Counted from the stretch's first letter, positions 17,817 through 28,200 are shown. The stretch: DNA of 64,000 bases from Nocardia panacis (GCF_003598715.1 NZ_QZFU01000024.1:35513-99512); one strand, 5' to 3'. Notes: generated by a model from the letters alone, not told the origin. Numbers and translations are program-made.

Positions 17817-18497
17817 CTACTGGTGCGAGTACTCCCACATAGCCCCGGCAAGCACCCCGCGCGCCTCGACCACCCACCCACTCGCCCTTCGAATCCAGTC
17901 CGGAACACCTACCGTCGTCTGCGCCGCATCGGATTCGATTCCCCGCACACACCGGTCCTGCCACCAGAGGATCCTGTCGATGAGTTCGGGTGGCTCGATG
18001 GCGATGCCATAGGCGGCGCAGATCAAACCCATCTGCCGACCGGCCTCATGGGTATCGGTGACCGTCGGACCCAAATTCAGGAACTGCCAGCACATATGGG
18101 CCAGGTCATCGATGCGGCGGCCCGGCGCCGCCCAATCCCAATCGATGAAGGCGATCGGATGCGCGTCGTCGCGATAGACGGTGTTCTTCGGGGCCAGATC
18201 GTTGTGGCAGACGACCTCATCCGTGCCGGACAGCGGGTGTCCCGCTGTGGCGTCGTGGAATTCACGCACCAGTCGCGCAGCGGCGATCAGTGCGGCGTCC
18301 GTCAGCGTGGGCGGATCGGTGTAGCCGGAGATGTGGGTCAGCGTTTCGCGATCTTCGGTTGTCGCGAGCAGCCTTGGCGCACCGCACCATTCGATCTCGG
18401 CGAAATAGTCGAGCAGATCGTGAACGAAGGCGCCCGCGCGCGGCCGGATGACGCGATCACCGTCGACCACGATCCGCCTTCCCTCGCTCGGCGTCAT
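17817..18497 (-). CDS. Aminoglycoside phosphotransferase-like kinase fold protein
   Basis: A 226-residue APH-family protein. The catalytic loop is VCHNDLAPKNTVY, with metal-binding IDWDWAAPGRR after it, as in kinase HxDxxxxN...D motifs. The N-lobe is short and no clear nucleotide-positioning lysine could be picked out, so it may be a compact or divergent member. The family includes antibiotic kinases, fructosamine kinases and many of unknown function; nothing points to resistance here. It stands alone on the minus strand between the TAP-like hydrolase and the disordered ESX-linked gene. Confidence 0.82.
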   Translation of the reverse strand: MTPSEGRRIVVDGDRVIRPRAGAFVHDLLDYFAEIEWCGAPRLLATTEDRETLTHISGYTDPPTLTDAALIAAARLVREFHDATAGHPLSGTDEVVCHNDLAPKNTVYRDDAHPIAFIDWDWAAPGRRIDDLAHMCWQFLNLGPTVTDTHEAGRQMGLICAAYGIAIEPPELIDRILWWQDRCVRGIESDAAQTTVGVPDWIRRASGWVVEARGVLAGAMWEYSHQ

Positions 18498-18650
18498 CGA
18501 CTGTCGGAAACCGGAGGGCGGGAAGGGATTACGAACTGCGGTTCGTCATGTCCTGATTGCGCGATGGTAACGATCCCCACAAACCGACCCGCCTCCCTAT
18601 ACGGTGGCGGCATGACGCTGCCGCCCGCCCACCAAGCGCGGGCGCGCAGG

Positions 18651-21593
18651 TCAGGCATTCGGCGGGTCGAGACGCGGCGGCGGGCCGGACAGGCGGCGCG
18701 GCTCGGGCGGCCTGCGCGCTATGCCGGGATCGGTGGCGGGGCCGAAGATGTCCGCGCTGCCGAGCGGGATATCGGCGGCCCGTTTCAGTTCGTCGAGCAT
18801 GGCCTGGAGTTTGTCGACCTGGCTGTCGTGCTCGCCCGCGTGACGGGAGCCGGTGAGCGCGTTGCCATTCGGGGCGGGCAGCGGCTGGTCGGGCTCCCCG
18901 GTGCGGAAATCCTCGTAGGAGGTGTGCTGGGCGCGGGCGGGATCACCGGTGCGGCCGCTCTGGCCGGTCAAGCCGAGACTCCTTGGGGTGGCGCCATTTT
19001 CGTAGTCGGGCTCGCTGTGCCGGGGCGGGGTCGGCTGGTCGTGGAATCCGCTGGAGTCCCGGATCTTCGGACCCGAGAGGCGAGGGCCGGGATTCGGGGC
19101 CTGCCCGGCCGTCGAATGCCGGTCATCGGGGTTGCCGGACAAACCGTTTCGGTTCCCGCTCTGCGTCGCGGAGATTCCGGCGATCAAATCGCGCACATCC
19201 CGTGGGATGGATCCATTGTTCAACACGGCGGCCAGGCGTGGATCGGCGCCCGGATGTCGGTCGATCGGGTCGGAGACGGACGAGTCGTGCTTTGCGGGGC
19301 GGTCGGCAGCATTCGGCATCTCGGCCGGGTCCGCGGCGGTGGCGTGGCTGCCGATCTGCCCGTTCGAGGCTTGCGACACGAGGCTTTGGGCGTATCCGGA
19401 GTCGGTGCCCGGTTCGCGCGCGATGTCGTGCAGGCCGGAGGCGAATTCCGTCGGATGCCCGGCCGGGAGGTCGGAGCCGGAGCCGTTGCCCGAGCTGCCA
19501 ACGGCCTGCCCGAAAACCGGGTGGGATTCGAGGGTGCGGCCGCCGGATACTTCACGCCCCGGATGACTGTCGGCTCCGTTGCGTCCTGCGGATGGGGTGC
19601 GTCCCGCGCTCGCATCGTAGTCGGACAGTCGGCCCGACTCTTCCCACGTCGCGAACTGTTTTGCGGGGCTGAGGCGTTCGGCGAACCGTGGGTTGACTTC
19701 ATCCGGCGCGGCAGTGGCATCCGGTCCGGTCGAGAGAGCATGCCCCGCGCCTGCGCTGTTTTCGAGGTGACGCCGGGGAGTGTTACCGGAACTCTGGAGC
19801 GCACGCGCAGGCGTTTCGGGTCCGGTCGCCGCATTCGAACTGAGATCGGCTCGAACGAGTCGCTCTGTGTGGGTTCTGTGCTCGACGATGTCGCTGGGAG
19901 ATCCTTGACCGCCGGAGTTGTTTCGGGCCAGGTTCGAAGCGGAGTCCGCTCCGATCGGTGCACCATCGACCGGATCGAGCCGAGCGAATTGATCGACAGC
20001 GGCACCGAATTCGGCGCTGTGCGAGGTGCTGCCAGGGGTGGACCCGCGTCCGGCGATATCGAGGGCCTGCTCGGCGACGAGACCGGAATCGCGTTCGGTG
20101 GTGGCGGAGGGCTCGGTCGGCCCGATCGGGTCGAGCGTAGCTCCGTGTTCGGCGAAATGCCTTGCGGAATAGTTACTTTCGGCGGATATCTCGCGTTCCA
20201 TTGCCGGGCGTCCGATCGTATCGGACCCGTCGGCGGTGGGCTCGTGGGTCGAATGGCGGGACGCGAATCCGGCTGCCGGGCGCTCGGAGGTCACGCCGCG
20301 ACGGGTGACCGAACCGTTCTCGGCCGAATGCTCGGAGGAGCCATGGCGGCTGGCTGCCGATTCGGCGCTGAAATGAGCTGCCGTGGCGGGATACTCGGCG
20401 AGACCCGTACCGTCCTGCCTGGAACTTCGACGTCCGGGCGAGGTCGCCGTCGAGTCGGATGCAGCAGCGTGGCCTGCTATCGCGCGGGGTTGGTCGAAAT
20501 GCGCTGCGGTGTTCTCACGTTCGGGGGAGTGCCTGCCGTTCGTGGCAGTTCGAGGGTCGCGGGCTTCGGGATGGACGAATTGTATGTTCGCATCGACGAA
20601 TCCGGCGGTGGGCTCCCGCCCTCCAGTGGCTTCGCGTTCTCCCGAACCTCCGACGGAATCGCGTTGGGGCGGGTTCCCCTCGTCCACGTCGAGCCCGGCG
20701 GCGGTACCGATGGCACCGGCGGGATGTCCGAATTGCGCGGTGGTGCTGCCCTGGTCGGGCCTGATTTCTCGCAGGTCGGCGGCTCCGCGCCGAGTAGCGA
20801 TCGCGGCGGTGTCGCGCATGGTCGAGCCGGGGTTGTCTGTTTCGGGATCGGTCGCTGCGGAATGCGCGAATTGAGCAGTGACGCTGCGGCGTCCGGTCGC
20901 CTCGGTGGCATCGCGACCGGCGGAGATTCCCGCGGTGGCAGTGCGAATGGCGGCGAATCCGGGTTCGCGGCGGGTGCCCCGACTTGCCGTCTCATTGACC
21001 TTGTTCATGGGAGATTCGTGCGAATTGGCCGGTCCGACAGCGGATTCGGCGGGCTCGGGACCTTTGGCGACCGCTCCGGTGCCGGAACGGGATGCACCGA
21101 GGTCTGGAGTGATCGCCACGCCGGCGGCGTGGGGGGCGCTGGACTCGGGGGCGGTAAAGGTCTCGGAGGCGGTGAACGACTCGGGTGCGGAGAAGGTTGC
21201 CGGACCGGAAATGTGCGGGTCGCGAATCGAATTCAGATCAGGAATCGGTCGCTGCGCGGTCGGTTCCGAGTCGGTGGGGTGGAAGGCATCCGGGAGGGGA
21301 TGGCGGACGCCCGGTTCGCGGGCGAGTCGGGCGGGCGCTTCGGGGGCCGGTATCCGGTCGCGGTGCGCGGGGCGGTGCTCGCGGTGCGCGGCGCGATCGG
21401 GCTCGGTGTCCGAAATGTCTTGTCCGGCACGGAATGCCCACGCTTCCAGCCGGGCGAGCCGGGTTTCGACGCCGCGATCGCCGTCCACGCGCAGCGCCAC
21501 CTCGTCCAGCTTCTCGCCGAACTCCCGTAGCGCCGCCGCAATGCTCGACAACATCGCGCCGACCGATTCGGCACCCTGCTGACCGTGCTCCAT
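18651..21593 (-). CDS. Large disordered protein linked to the ESX-type cluster
   Basis: A 980-residue protein of unknown function. The start at 21593 is well supported by GAAGAAGGA just upstream. Residues 1-60 form a helical, coiled-coil-prone head (SIAALREFGEKLDEVALR), and the last 60 contain another helix (KLQAMLDELKRAADI). The 850 residues between are polar and disordered, rich in S, T, G, A, E and R. They hold a degenerate recurring unit of the type A-(Q/H)-F-x-(H/Q), for example TAQFAHS, TAQFGHP, NIQFVHP, AAHFDQP and ARHFAEH. No signal peptide or transmembrane segment is seen. It ends the ESX-type gene run. A substrate or scaffold role is inferred from position only. Confidence 0.7.
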   Translation of the reverse strand: MEHGQQGAESVGAMLSSIAAALREFGEKLDEVALRVDGDRGVETRLARLEAWAFRAGQDISDTEPDRAAHREHRPAHRDRIPAPEAPARLAREPGVRHPLPDAFHPTDSEPTAQRPIPDLNSIRDPHISGPATFSAPESFTASETFTAPESSAPHAAGVAITPDLGASRSGTGAVAKGPEPAESAVGPANSHESPMNKVNETASRGTRREPGFAAIRTATAGISAGRDATEATGRRSVTAQFAHSAATDPETDNPGSTMRDTAAIATRRGAADLREIRPDQGSTTAQFGHPAGAIGTAAGLDVDEGNPPQRDSVGGSGEREATGGREPTAGFVDANIQFVHPEARDPRTATNGRHSPERENTAAHFDQPRAIAGHAAASDSTATSPGRRSSRQDGTGLAEYPATAAHFSAESAASRHGSSEHSAENGSVTRRGVTSERPAAGFASRHSTHEPTADGSDTIGRPAMEREISAESNYSARHFAEHGATLDPIGPTEPSATTERDSGLVAEQALDIAGRGSTPGSTSHSAEFGAAVDQFARLDPVDGAPIGADSASNLARNNSGGQGSPSDIVEHRTHTERLVRADLSSNAATGPETPARALQSSGNTPRRHLENSAGAGHALSTGPDATAAPDEVNPRFAERLSPAKQFATWEESGRLSDYDASAGRTPSAGRNGADSHPGREVSGGRTLESHPVFGQAVGSSGNGSGSDLPAGHPTEFASGLHDIAREPGTDSGYAQSLVSQASNGQIGSHATAADPAEMPNAADRPAKHDSSVSDPIDRHPGADPRLAAVLNNGSIPRDVRDLIAGISATQSGNRNGLSGNPDDRHSTAGQAPNPGPRLSGPKIRDSSGFHDQPTPPRHSEPDYENGATPRSLGLTGQSGRTGDPARAQHTSYEDFRTGEPDQPLPAPNGNALTGSRHAGEHDSQVDKLQAMLDELKRAADIPLGSADIFGPATDPGIARRPPEPRRLSGPPPRLDPPNA

Positions 21594-21784
21594 CCAGTTC
21601 CTTCTTCCCCGTATCGCCCGACTCCGCGCTCGGCCGCCCGATTCTATCCGCGTCTGTAGCAATAAGTCGTGCACGTGACGACCGGCGCGATACCGGGCGC
21701 ATCCGTTCGCCCGCGCCGCACGCTACTCGACAGTGCTACCGCCCCTCGCGCGGGTGGTCCGAAACCAGCCGAGGCAGCGAATAT

Positions 21785-22564
21785 TCAGCGAATCACACGC
21801 GGTCCGGTAGCGGTGTGATCCGCCGTGCCGTGGCCACGGCCGACCGACTCGACGAGGCGCGCGATCTCGGTGGCCATCATGCGCGCGTCCATCGGCCGCG
21901 CCACGATCGGATCACCCGACTTGATGTAGTAGCGGCCGTCGTCGACATAGTCCGCCCACAGGAAGCCGCCCCCGTCCGTGGTCGGGCGGGAATCCACTGC
22001 GCCACTCGGAAATACCGCCACTTCACCGAGCGCCGACCGCTCCCGTTTGAACACCCGATTCAGCCGCTCGGCAATGCTGTACTCATCGGCGCGCCGCACA
22101 TACCGCTGCCGGTCCTCGGCCAATTCGCCACGCCGGAAGCTGATCGCCGCCTGCCGACCCGGCCGCGCCTGCGGCAGCGCCGTCACCGCCGCACCGGCCA
22201 CCTCATCGGCCCGGCACCGCGCCAACAGCACATCCCCACCCGTATCCTCGGCAACTCCCGGCAATTGCGTCAGCGTCGCACCGTATCCGCCGCGTATCAC
22301 GCCATGGAAACGGAACACCGCCGACCCGCCGAAACCTTTCGACTCCACCCGGACATCCGGATTCAGCAGCACACCGAGCGTCTCATCCAAATCCGGCGAA
22401 TACCGATCGAGCAGCGACCGCACCGCCTCCTCCCGCAGCCGAACCAGATCCGCCCAATCCACCGCGGTGGCGGGCCGGAATGCCAGCGGATACGGCAGTC
22501 GATCCCGATCGTAGGCATTCCACAGGATCTGGAACTCCTGCCCGGTGAATCTCCAGGACCGCAC
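21785..22564 (-). CDS. espG: EspG-family ESX secretion-associated protein
   Basis: A 259-residue EspG-like chaperone. It shows the family opening WRFTGQEFQILW followed by DRLPYPL. In mycobacteria EspG proteins bind the tip of PPE proteins in the cytosol and deliver PE-PPE pairs to the ESX machinery. Its immediate upstream neighbour is a PPE-like gene, two bases away, which fits that role. It starts with GTG preceded by GGGGA. No ESX core gene lies nearby, so it would have to serve a secretion system encoded elsewhere. Confidence 0.82.
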   Translation of the reverse strand: MRSWRFTGQEFQILWNAYDRDRLPYPLAFRPATAVDWADLVRLREEAVRSLLDRYSPDLDETLGVLLNPDVRVESKGFGGSAVFRFHGVIRGGYGATLTQLPGVAEDTGGDVLLARCRADEVAGAAVTALPQARPGRQAAISFRRGELAEDRQRYVRRADEYSIAERLNRVFKRERSALGEVAVFPSGAVDSRPTTDGGGFLWADYVDDGRYYIKSGDPIVARPMDARMMATEIARLVESVGRGHGTADHTATGPRVIR

Positions 22565-22566
22565 CG

Positions 22567-23940
22567 CTACTGCTCCCCGATCACCGGCGGCACGGTCTTC
22601 CCCGGTCTACCCAGTAGTTCCTCGGACCGATCGATGATCAAGTAGTCCTTCGTCTTTCGGATCTCGTCGTCCTCTTTGCGCTGCGCGCCCGCACCCGGCG
22701 CGAAAGGTGCACCGGCCGCACCACTTCCGCCTCGGGCCGCCGCCCCGGACGCAGCCCGCGTCTGAGCCGCCGCAGGCTGCTGCGCGGGCACGTCACGATT
22801 CGGTGCTCCTGAAACTCCCTGTGTGCCAGGAGAAGTCGGCGAGCCGGGTCGAATCGTCCCACTCCGATCGGGTACCGGCGTCGGTCCACGCCCCGTCGTC
22901 CCCCTGCCCGGTCCCGATGGCTCTCGTCCTAGCCCGGATGGCGCTCGCCCCGGCCCCGCCGCTACAGGCGCTTGCGTGCCCTGCGCGGGCACACCCTGCG
23001 GCAGCCCACCCGTGCCGGAACCGGGCGATTGTGCCCCTTGATCGCCCGCCGACGGTGCCGGACCACCGGCGGACGCGGCCTGTGTTCGTCCCTGGTCCGC
23101 ACTCGAATCACCCTGTGCCCCAACCGTATTCGGCGAGCCCGTCCCGGCCTGCTCCGTCTTCGGCTCCGTCTCTTCCGATCCGGCGCCTTGCCCACCGCCG
23201 CCGGCCACGCTTCCGCCCTCTCGCCCGCCGCCACCCGAACTCCCGTCCACCCCACCGGAACTCACCTCTGGTCCGGTCGGATCCTGCACCACCTTCGGAC
23301 TATCCGGCACCACCGGCACCCCGATATCCGTCTGATTCGCCACCTGCCAATACACAGTCCGCAAAACCCGCTGCGCCTCCGCCCGCGCCTCCTGCTCCCC
23401 GTAGTCGGAGGCTTTCATAGTCCCCTCCTTCGGAAGCACTTTCGTTCTCGGATCCGCCGCCCCATCTCCCGTCCTAGGCATCAACGCTTTCGTCTGATCC
23501 AACCCTGTATAGAGCTCCTGCAACTTCACCGAAATCAGCTCGGAAGCCAATGTCAACTGCTGCGACTGCGAAACATACTGCTGAATAGCGCGAGTGGCCT
23601 CGTTGGCAGCCTGCCCTCGCCAACCGTTCGCGATGGTCGCCTTGATGGCATCCCCAAACGTGTGCGACTTCTCGCGAAACGAGGCGCTGATGTTCTGCCA
23701 GGCCTGTGATACTTCCATCGCCTGTGCTGGTCGCATCGCCTCCACGCGCTGAACGAGATCTGCGAGTGTCGAGCTCTCGATGACAAAGAGGTCATCCCCT
23801 GGGTTGGAGATCGACTGTGGGTCGTACCCGTGTTCGAGCTCGCTATTGACGCGACTCGCGTGGTAGTAGATGCCCTTGCGCTCGGTGTTCCACTGCTGCT
23901 GTGTGGCAATGACCTTGCGCACGTACTCTTCCCGATTCAT
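22567..23940 (-). CDS. PPE-like ESX substrate with proline/glycine-rich tail
   Basis: A 457-residue protein. Residues 1-170 are helical with a WxG turn (ANGWRGQAANEATRAI) and long amphipathic helices, as in PPE or EspB N-terminal domains. Residues 215-420 are a low-complexity Gly/Pro/Ala/Ser tail. The C-terminus is charged (RKEDDEIRKTKDYLIIDRSEELLG). The start at ATG 23940 overlaps the stop of the upstream gene (ATGA). The EspG gene follows after two bases. It is probably exported by a type VII system. No PPE dipeptide motif is visible at the N-terminus, so it is called PPE-like rather than PPE. Confidence 0.75.
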   Translation of the reverse strand: MNREEYVRKVIATQQQWNTERKGIYYHASRVNSELEHGYDPQSISNPGDDLFVIESSTLADLVQRVEAMRPAQAMEVSQAWQNISASFREKSHTFGDAIKATIANGWRGQAANEATRAIQQYVSQSQQLTLASELISVKLQELYTGLDQTKALMPRTGDGAADPRTKVLPKEGTMKASDYGEQEARAEAQRVLRTVYWQVANQTDIGVPVVPDSPKVVQDPTGPEVSSGGVDGSSGGGGREGGSVAGGGGQGAGSEETEPKTEQAGTGSPNTVGAQGDSSADQGRTQAASAGGPAPSAGDQGAQSPGSGTGGLPQGVPAQGTQAPVAAGPGRAPSGLGREPSGPGRGTTGRGPTPVPDRSGTIRPGSPTSPGTQGVSGAPNRDVPAQQPAAAQTRAASGAAARGGSGAAGAPFAPGAGAQRKEDDEIRKTKDYLIIDRSEELLGRPGKTVPPVIGEQ

Positions 23941-24329
23941 CGCCCGTCCTGACCGTCGACTGGAAGCTCTGCGAACCTTTGGGCTGTCGACTGATCCACC
24001 GACCGGTAGTTCTCGATGGCTTTGGCGAAAACTTGGCGCATGAGACCGACCTGGTCGATATGGGTCGCGATGGCTCGGTGGATCGAACTGTCCGCGCCAT
24101 TGACTTTCGACGTGAATTTCGACTCGAGGATCGGTCCCGATGGCATGCCGCCGAATCCGGCCACATACTGAATCGATCGCGTCGATGTACGCACTCGATC
24201 CAGGTCGTCTAGGTATCGTTCGCACTTCGCATCCAGATCTTTGCCGATTTCTGGATCGAGAGTCAGTTCACCGGAGTTTGCAAGGTCGAGTAGTTTGCGC
24301 CAATCGGCGGTACCGGTGGCATTCGTCAC
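23937..24329 (-). CDS. Small helical ESX-type protein
   Basis: A 130-residue helical protein starting at GTG 24329, behind a strong GGGAGGGGGGA ribosome site. It has two long helices separated near FGGMPSGP, no signal peptide and no membrane segment. This resembles the helix-turn-helix hairpin partners found with PPE-like proteins in nocardial ESX satellites, but there is no clear WxG motif. It starts one base after the DUF3558 lipoprotein stop and overlaps the PPE-like gene by four bases. It is a candidate secretion partner of that protein. Confidence 0.7.
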   Translation of the reverse strand: MTNATGTADWRKLLDLANSGELTLDPEIGKDLDAKCERYLDDLDRVRTSTRSIQYVAGFGGMPSGPILESKFTSKVNGADSSIHRAIATHIDQVGLMRQVFAKAIENYRSVDQSTAQRFAELPVDGQDGR

Positions 24330-24330
24330 T

Positions 24331-24948
24331 TCAGTTCCCCCCTCCCGGAAGATACTTGGCGAGGTCATTGGCGTACCGAGTGGCCTCGGTGCATGGATTG
24401 CCCTGCTTGCCGACCGACAGACGGGTCGTGATCAGGAAGGCGACCGAGCCCTTCGCCGGTCCTTGTGGAATCTCAACGGCAACACCGCAGTCGAGGCCGT
24501 CCGCGTCGTCCGAGAATCCGAACCGAGTTGCTGGGCGCCCGGCGACGGTCATCGGGGAGAAGTTTCCGAAGTCGCGGCGTTGTCGGATCTGATCGAGTGT
24601 GGGCTCGCCCGAAAGAATCGCGAGGTAGTGCCACCGGGCCGTCGATCCCCAAGTGCATGCCTTCCACCCGGTGAAATCGACACCGGCGACGTTCGGCTCT
24701 TTGTCGTCGGGGTTCAACCCACTCGCGCGCAAGGCATCGTTCGGGATCGAGGTGCATGGATCCCACCGGCCGGTCTGCTGATTCGGGGAAGAGGTAGCGC
24801 CCAGACCAGCAGAGGTCATCGGGGTTGAGGTTGACGGCTGTCCTGAACTCGCACTCGGGTTCCCATCGGTCGACCTACCGCAACCCGCTATCGCGAGAAC
24901 AGCCCCCAAAGCAAGGGCGGTCGCGTGGCACATCCTCCTGCCGGTCAT
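24331..24948 (-). CDS. DUF3558-family lipoprotein
   Basis: A 205-residue lipoprotein. The signal peptide LALGAVLAIAGC has a lipobox cysteine near residue 23, and a Ser/Thr/Pro-rich spacer follows. The DUF3558 domain has WDPCTSIPNDAL and paired cysteines (GWKACTWGS, DGLDCGVAVEI, QGNPCTEA). The start at 24948 has GGAAGG six bases upstream. DUF3558 proteins often accompany ESX satellites in Nocardia and mycobacteria; their function is unknown. It is the first gene of this tightly packed minus-strand set. A much longer open frame running through it is a shadow of the caspase gene. Confidence 0.85.
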   Translation of the reverse strand: MTGRRMCHATALALGAVLAIAGCGRSTDGNPSASSGQPSTSTPMTSAGLGATSSPNQQTGRWDPCTSIPNDALRASGLNPDDKEPNVAGVDFTGWKACTWGSTARWHYLAILSGEPTLDQIRQRRDFGNFSPMTVAGRPATRFGFSDDADGLDCGVAVEIPQGPAKGSVAFLITTRLSVGKQGNPCTEATRYANDLAKYLPGGGN

Positions 24949-25026
24949 TCGCATCCTTCCCTCGGTGGTGGCTTGTGCGGCCTGCTTCCCTTCGTCAGGA
25001 AGGTACTTCGCTCGGAGCATCGTCTC

Positions 25027-25058
25027 GGTGGATTCGTGTCGCCCGACACGAGTCCACC
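25027..25058. terminator. Long inverted repeat between the caspase gene and the ESX-type cluster
   Basis: Two 15-base arms (25027-25041 and 25044-25058) pair with one mismatch around a 2-base loop. No T-run follows on either strand. It lies about 170 bases after the caspase gene stop and 80 bases before the DUF3558 start, so it could terminate the first unit or bind a regulator of the second. Confidence 0.45.
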
Positions 25059-25229
25059 GCGCGCGGCGACGCGCCGCAGAAGTTTGCTTGCCTCGGTCAT
25101 GAGGTCCCCTGATCGTTCGGTGCCCTGCATATCGAATGACGTGCTGCGGGTTAGCTGCCCGCTCCACCCCTGCTACCTGCGGAAACAGTACCGTCGGAGG
25201 GTCGGGTGGGGCAAGAACCGTTTGGGGGT

Positions 25230-28200
25230 TCATGTGGTGGGGTTGAGGATTTCCTGGGCGAGGGTGCGCAGGAGGGTGGGGGAGAGGTGGGCGAGGGCGG
25301 GGAGGGGGCGGTACCAGTCGGTGGTGTTCCAGATATCGGCGAGCAGATGGTGGATTTCGGTGTGCGGGATGGGGTGGTGGGTGAGCAGCGCGTTGGTGAG
25401 GCGCAGCAGGGCTTCGGCACGGGTTTTGGGGTGGTCGGCGAGGTCGGCGCTGGTGCGGGTGCGGTCGAATTGGGCGAGGTGCAGGGCGGTGTCGACGAGA
25501 TGCAGTGCTATGTCGTCCATTTCGCCGTGGCCTCGGATGCGCGTCGCCTCGTGTTCGGCGCGGGTGAGCAGGTGTTCGGCGGTGTCGCGGTCGGTGTGGG
25601 CGGCGGCGACGGTGAGCAGGGCGTGGATGCGTTCGTGAATGTAGGTGATGGTGTCGGCGAGTTCGGTGGCGATATCGAGGTCGCCCGATTTGACGTGCGC
25701 GGCAACGATTTCCAGTTGGATGTGCGCTTTGGGCGGCAGGTCGTCGAAGGCGGCGGCGATGGTTTGGGCGCGGGGGAGGTCGCCTATTCGGGCGTAGGCG
25801 ATGCCGAGGTCGCGCAGCACCGCGGGGCGACCCTCGTCGGTCAATCTGCGGACGACCGGTTCCATGGAGCGCAGTCTGCGCCGTACCGGTTCGAGCAGGC
25901 CCGCTTCGACCAGGGGTCCGCCGAGTTCGGCCAGTATCGAGATCTGATGGTGGACCGAGGGCATTTCGACGATGAGGTCGAATCCCGCTCGTGCCAAACC
26001 GATTTCGATGAGTATGGTGGCGAGCCGCAGTGCGGCTTCGGCGTGATCGGCGTGCAGGACGGCTTGTTCGGCACAGGCGAGCGGCGGTTCGGTGTCGGGA
26101 TGCAGGCGGTGCTGCAGCAGGACCTCCTCCACCAGTTCGAGCAGGTGTCCGTCGCCGGTGGCGCTGACCGAGGGTCGAGGCCCCGCGAAGCGCGCGAGGT
26201 CGCCGTTTTGCGCCACCAGCGCGCGAATTCGAAGGAAGCGCAGGGGAATTCGGGCGGCGGCGGCCCTGGCCAGTGGAAGTTCGCCCGCTTCGAGGAGTGC
26301 GCCCGCGAGCGCGAACAGACCCTCGGAGTATCGGAGCGGATTGTCCATGCGGATGGCGTCGGCTTCGACCTCTTCGGCCAACTGTCTGGCCTCGGATTCG
26401 CGTCCCGCGTCGAGGAATTCGACAATCAGGTCGGTGAGCGCGTCGGCGCGGGCCTCGGGGGCGGCGATGCGGCGGGCGCACTGTTCGGCGAGATCGAGTT
26501 CGCCGAGGTCGATCAGCCGTGCGAAGTACTCCGGTGACGGATCGTCCTCGGTGTGTAGCGCGCGTGCCTGCCGGCCGAACCCGGCCTCGGCGAGTGATCG
26601 GATGAGCACGGCCACAAGGTATTTCCGGGTCGTCTCCGGTTCGTCCTCGGGGATCCGCGCCATCTCCTCGGCAATGGTCCGCGCCCGGTCGGTCAGGTTC
26701 GCCCGGCTCAGTGCCCGCAGCATCCCACCGGCGGCCGCGATTCGATCGGCGGGATTGTCGATTCCGTGCACGATCGACTCGGCCCGGTCGAATTCGCCGA
26801 TCTCCGCGAGCGCCCTTGCCAGCGCGACCTGTGCCCGGCCTTGATATTTGGCCGACACGAAGCGCTCGGCCAGGATCTCGACGCGCCGCAGCGCCCGCAG
26901 CGCGTCTTCGGGCCTGCCCGCCTCCAACCACACCGGCACCAGGATGCCCTGCACGATCAGTTCCAGATATGGATCGTGGATCGCATCGATCAGCTTCTCC
27001 GCGTTGCCGATATCGCCGACCGCGACGAGCGCCGCGATCAGTTCGGCGCAGAGGCGTTCCTGTTCGGCGGAGTCGTCCTTGATCTCGCGAACCAGCGATT
27101 CGGCGAGGAGTCGATCCTGTTCGTGTCCGGCGGTGTCGCGCGGTACGGCGGCGAGCGCGATATGGGCCTCGGTGCGGCGCACCGGGTCGGGAAGGCTGCG
27201 GGCCAGGTTGGCGGCGCGTTCGAAGGCGCCGAGTCGGGCGAAGGCGGCGGGTAGTCCGGTCGGAATATTGTTGCTGCGCTGGGCGAGTCGATCGCGGTGC
27301 AGGGCGAGCCTGCACAGGGTGAGCAGATCCGGATCGGGTTGTCCGGCGAGGGCCGCGCCGACGGCGGCGATCTCGGTGCGCGCGGCGATATCGCCGCCGG
27401 TGCGGTGCAGCATCCGATCGTGGCGGGCGCGGTCGAGGGCGAGCGCGGTCATGCGCGGCAGATCCTCTCGGGTGCGCAGCATCGAGAAGTAGCGGGTGAG
27501 CAGATAATTCGGGGTCTCGGGCGGCCAGCCCTCGGCGCGGTAGCCCTCGGCCCACCGGTGGATCTGTTCGCGGTATTCGTCGACGAGGGCGGGACCGAGC
27601 GCGTTCTCGGCCTCCTCGCGCAGTGTCTCGTGGGCGAACAGATAGGTGCTGTCGGTGTCGAAAGGTGTGGTCCTGGCCCGGAAGCTGCGCCCGACGATAC
27701 CGCTGAGCAACTGGGTGAAATGGTAGGGCGGCAGTCCGGTGATGTCGGCGAGTTCGGTCTTGGTGAGTCCGCCTGCCGCCGTGATCAATCCGAGGTGTTT
27801 GGCCTCGCCAGGATGGGCGAGCAGGGTGCTCAGCTCGTACTGCGCGGCGCGTCGGATGTCGTGGGCGTATTTGGATTGGGCCAGCGGCCGATGCCGGCAG
27901 GTGCGCAGCGGGTGCCCGCCCGCGACATCCAGCGGCACCGGCGGATTCGGTCGGCTGGCCACCAGCACCCGCAGGCCGGGTCCCGGATGTTTGGGCAGGA
28001 GCGAGGCGATGCTCGGCGTCCCCTGATCCTCGTCGAGTCCGTCGACGATGAGCAGGATCCGGCCGCCGCTCTCGGCGGCGCGTCGCGCGGCGAGGTCGAG
28101 CAGATGCCGCCGCAGCGTGTCCCGGTTGCCGCCCATCGCGGAGACCGCGATCCGCTCGGCGGGCAGCAGGACCGAAAGCTGGTCCAGCACGGCCTCGGTG

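Noticed and set aside
17823..21530. A 1,235-residue open frame on the plus strand over the disordered-protein gene
   Set aside because: It also runs through the phosphotransferase gene antisense and lacks a ribosome site. The minus-strand frame has a strong site, helical ends and co-directional neighbours.
24945..25130. A 61-residue minus-strand open frame in the spacer before the DUF3558 gene
   Set aside because: No ribosome site, it contains the palindrome at 25027-25058 and its translation is not protein-like.
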